Shown piece after piece: positions 34,361 to 34,527 of a stretch of 34,527 bases of DNA. This DNA comes from Chitinispirillaceae bacterium. Its GTDB lineage: Bacteria > Fibrobacterota > Chitinivibrionia > Chitinivibrionales > Chitinispirillaceae. Under the pieces are notes generated by a model, which worked only from the letters and a program-made list of their open reading frames with translations, was not told the DNA's origin and searched no databases. The position numbers were made by a program, and so were the translations under genes. The DNA lies in the NCBI GenBank assembly GCA_016930275.1, contig JAFGHA010000220.1:1-34527 (forward strand), written 5' to 3'. Numbering within the stretch: the first letter of the stretch is position 1; every line of letters begins with the position of its first letter.

Positions 34361-34527
34361 GTTATCAACACCGACTATTCTTGACAGAGTACATGAGTGA
34401 AAGGTGATGAAATGTTGATAATTCGTCTGACAATTTGGTGGAGGTTAATCTGTTTAATCTGTTGTTATTGTTAGAGAACGGCGGAAAAAACAGTTTTTCG
34501 ATTAAATTGAATTCATATTTAATCAAC
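34351..34527. other. Candidate origin / dnaA regulatory region
   Basis: Upstream of dnaA to the window end. TTATCAACA occurs at 34362-34370 and, in reverse, at 34413-34421; TTATTAACA at 34351-34359 is a near match. The usual DnaA box is TTATCCACA. The final ~30 bases are very A/T-rich, as in a DNA-unwinding element. The region either belongs to oriC or autoregulates dnaA; the rest of it lies outside the window. Confidence 0.55.

Noticed and set aside
1..34527. tRNA, rRNA or CRISPR arrays
   Set aside because: I looked for tRNA T-loop motifs and regularly spaced repeats and saw none that fit.

Overview
The window (about 34.5 kb, GC-moderate) is a bacterial chromosome segment that ends, on its right side, in a dnaA gene with DnaA-box-like sites just upstream, so the right edge lies at or near the replication origin. 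The organism looks like a motile, Gram-negative, carbohydrate-degrading anaerobe of the FCB group. A Fibrobacterota/Chitinispirillia-like lineage is my best guess. The clues are a pectinesterase-like protein with a type IX secretion-style C-terminal sorting tail, a compact RpoD-like sigma factor without region 1.1, a V/A-type ATPase operon, flagellin with a FliA-type promoter, and an hgcAB pair. The taxonomic placement is inference.

Layout. 1-3.5 kb: the 3' part of a secreted pectinesterase-like gene, then a GH13 alpha-glucan-active enzyme split by an apparent one-base frameshift. 3.5-8.4 kb: a gene-poor, less GC-rich stretch with a sigma-70 family gene, a small unknown protein, a SAM methyltransferase without a normal start codon, and a peptidoglycan-binding/OmpA-like gene that also looks frameshifted. 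8.4-16.5 kb: one minus-strand operon for a rotary V/A-type ATPase in the order H-C-I-K-F-E-A-B, with no subunit D gene after B. 16.8-18.7 kb: aroK, convergent with a flagellin-fliS pair that has a near-perfect sigma-28 promoter. 18.9-27.9 kb: mostly housekeeping genes (MFS transporter, pdxJ, a degenerate divergent polysaccharide deacetylase, miaA, PilZ protein, ABC-2 permease, rsgA, larC, cyclophilin). 28.0-30.8 kb: a GNAT-like protein, then the minus-strand cluster hgcA-hgcB-thioredoxin. 30.9-32.9 kb: a PAS-GGDEF-HD-GYP protein and a STAS protein. 33.0-34.5 kb: dnaA and a candidate origin.

The most notable content is the hgcAB pair, the corrinoid protein and ferredoxin required for mercury methylation. 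HgcA carries the NVWCAAGK cap-helix motif and five C-terminal membrane segments. HgcB carries two CX2CX2CX3C clusters and a terminal CC pair. A secreted or membrane-anchored thioredoxin-like protein follows on the same strand. Cyclic-di-GMP control is suggested by the GGDEF/HD-GYP protein and the PilZ protein. Several intergenic spaces hold strong palindromes of the dispersed REP type. The two frameshifts (near 1.88 kb and at 8,141-8,146) could be real decay or assembly errors.
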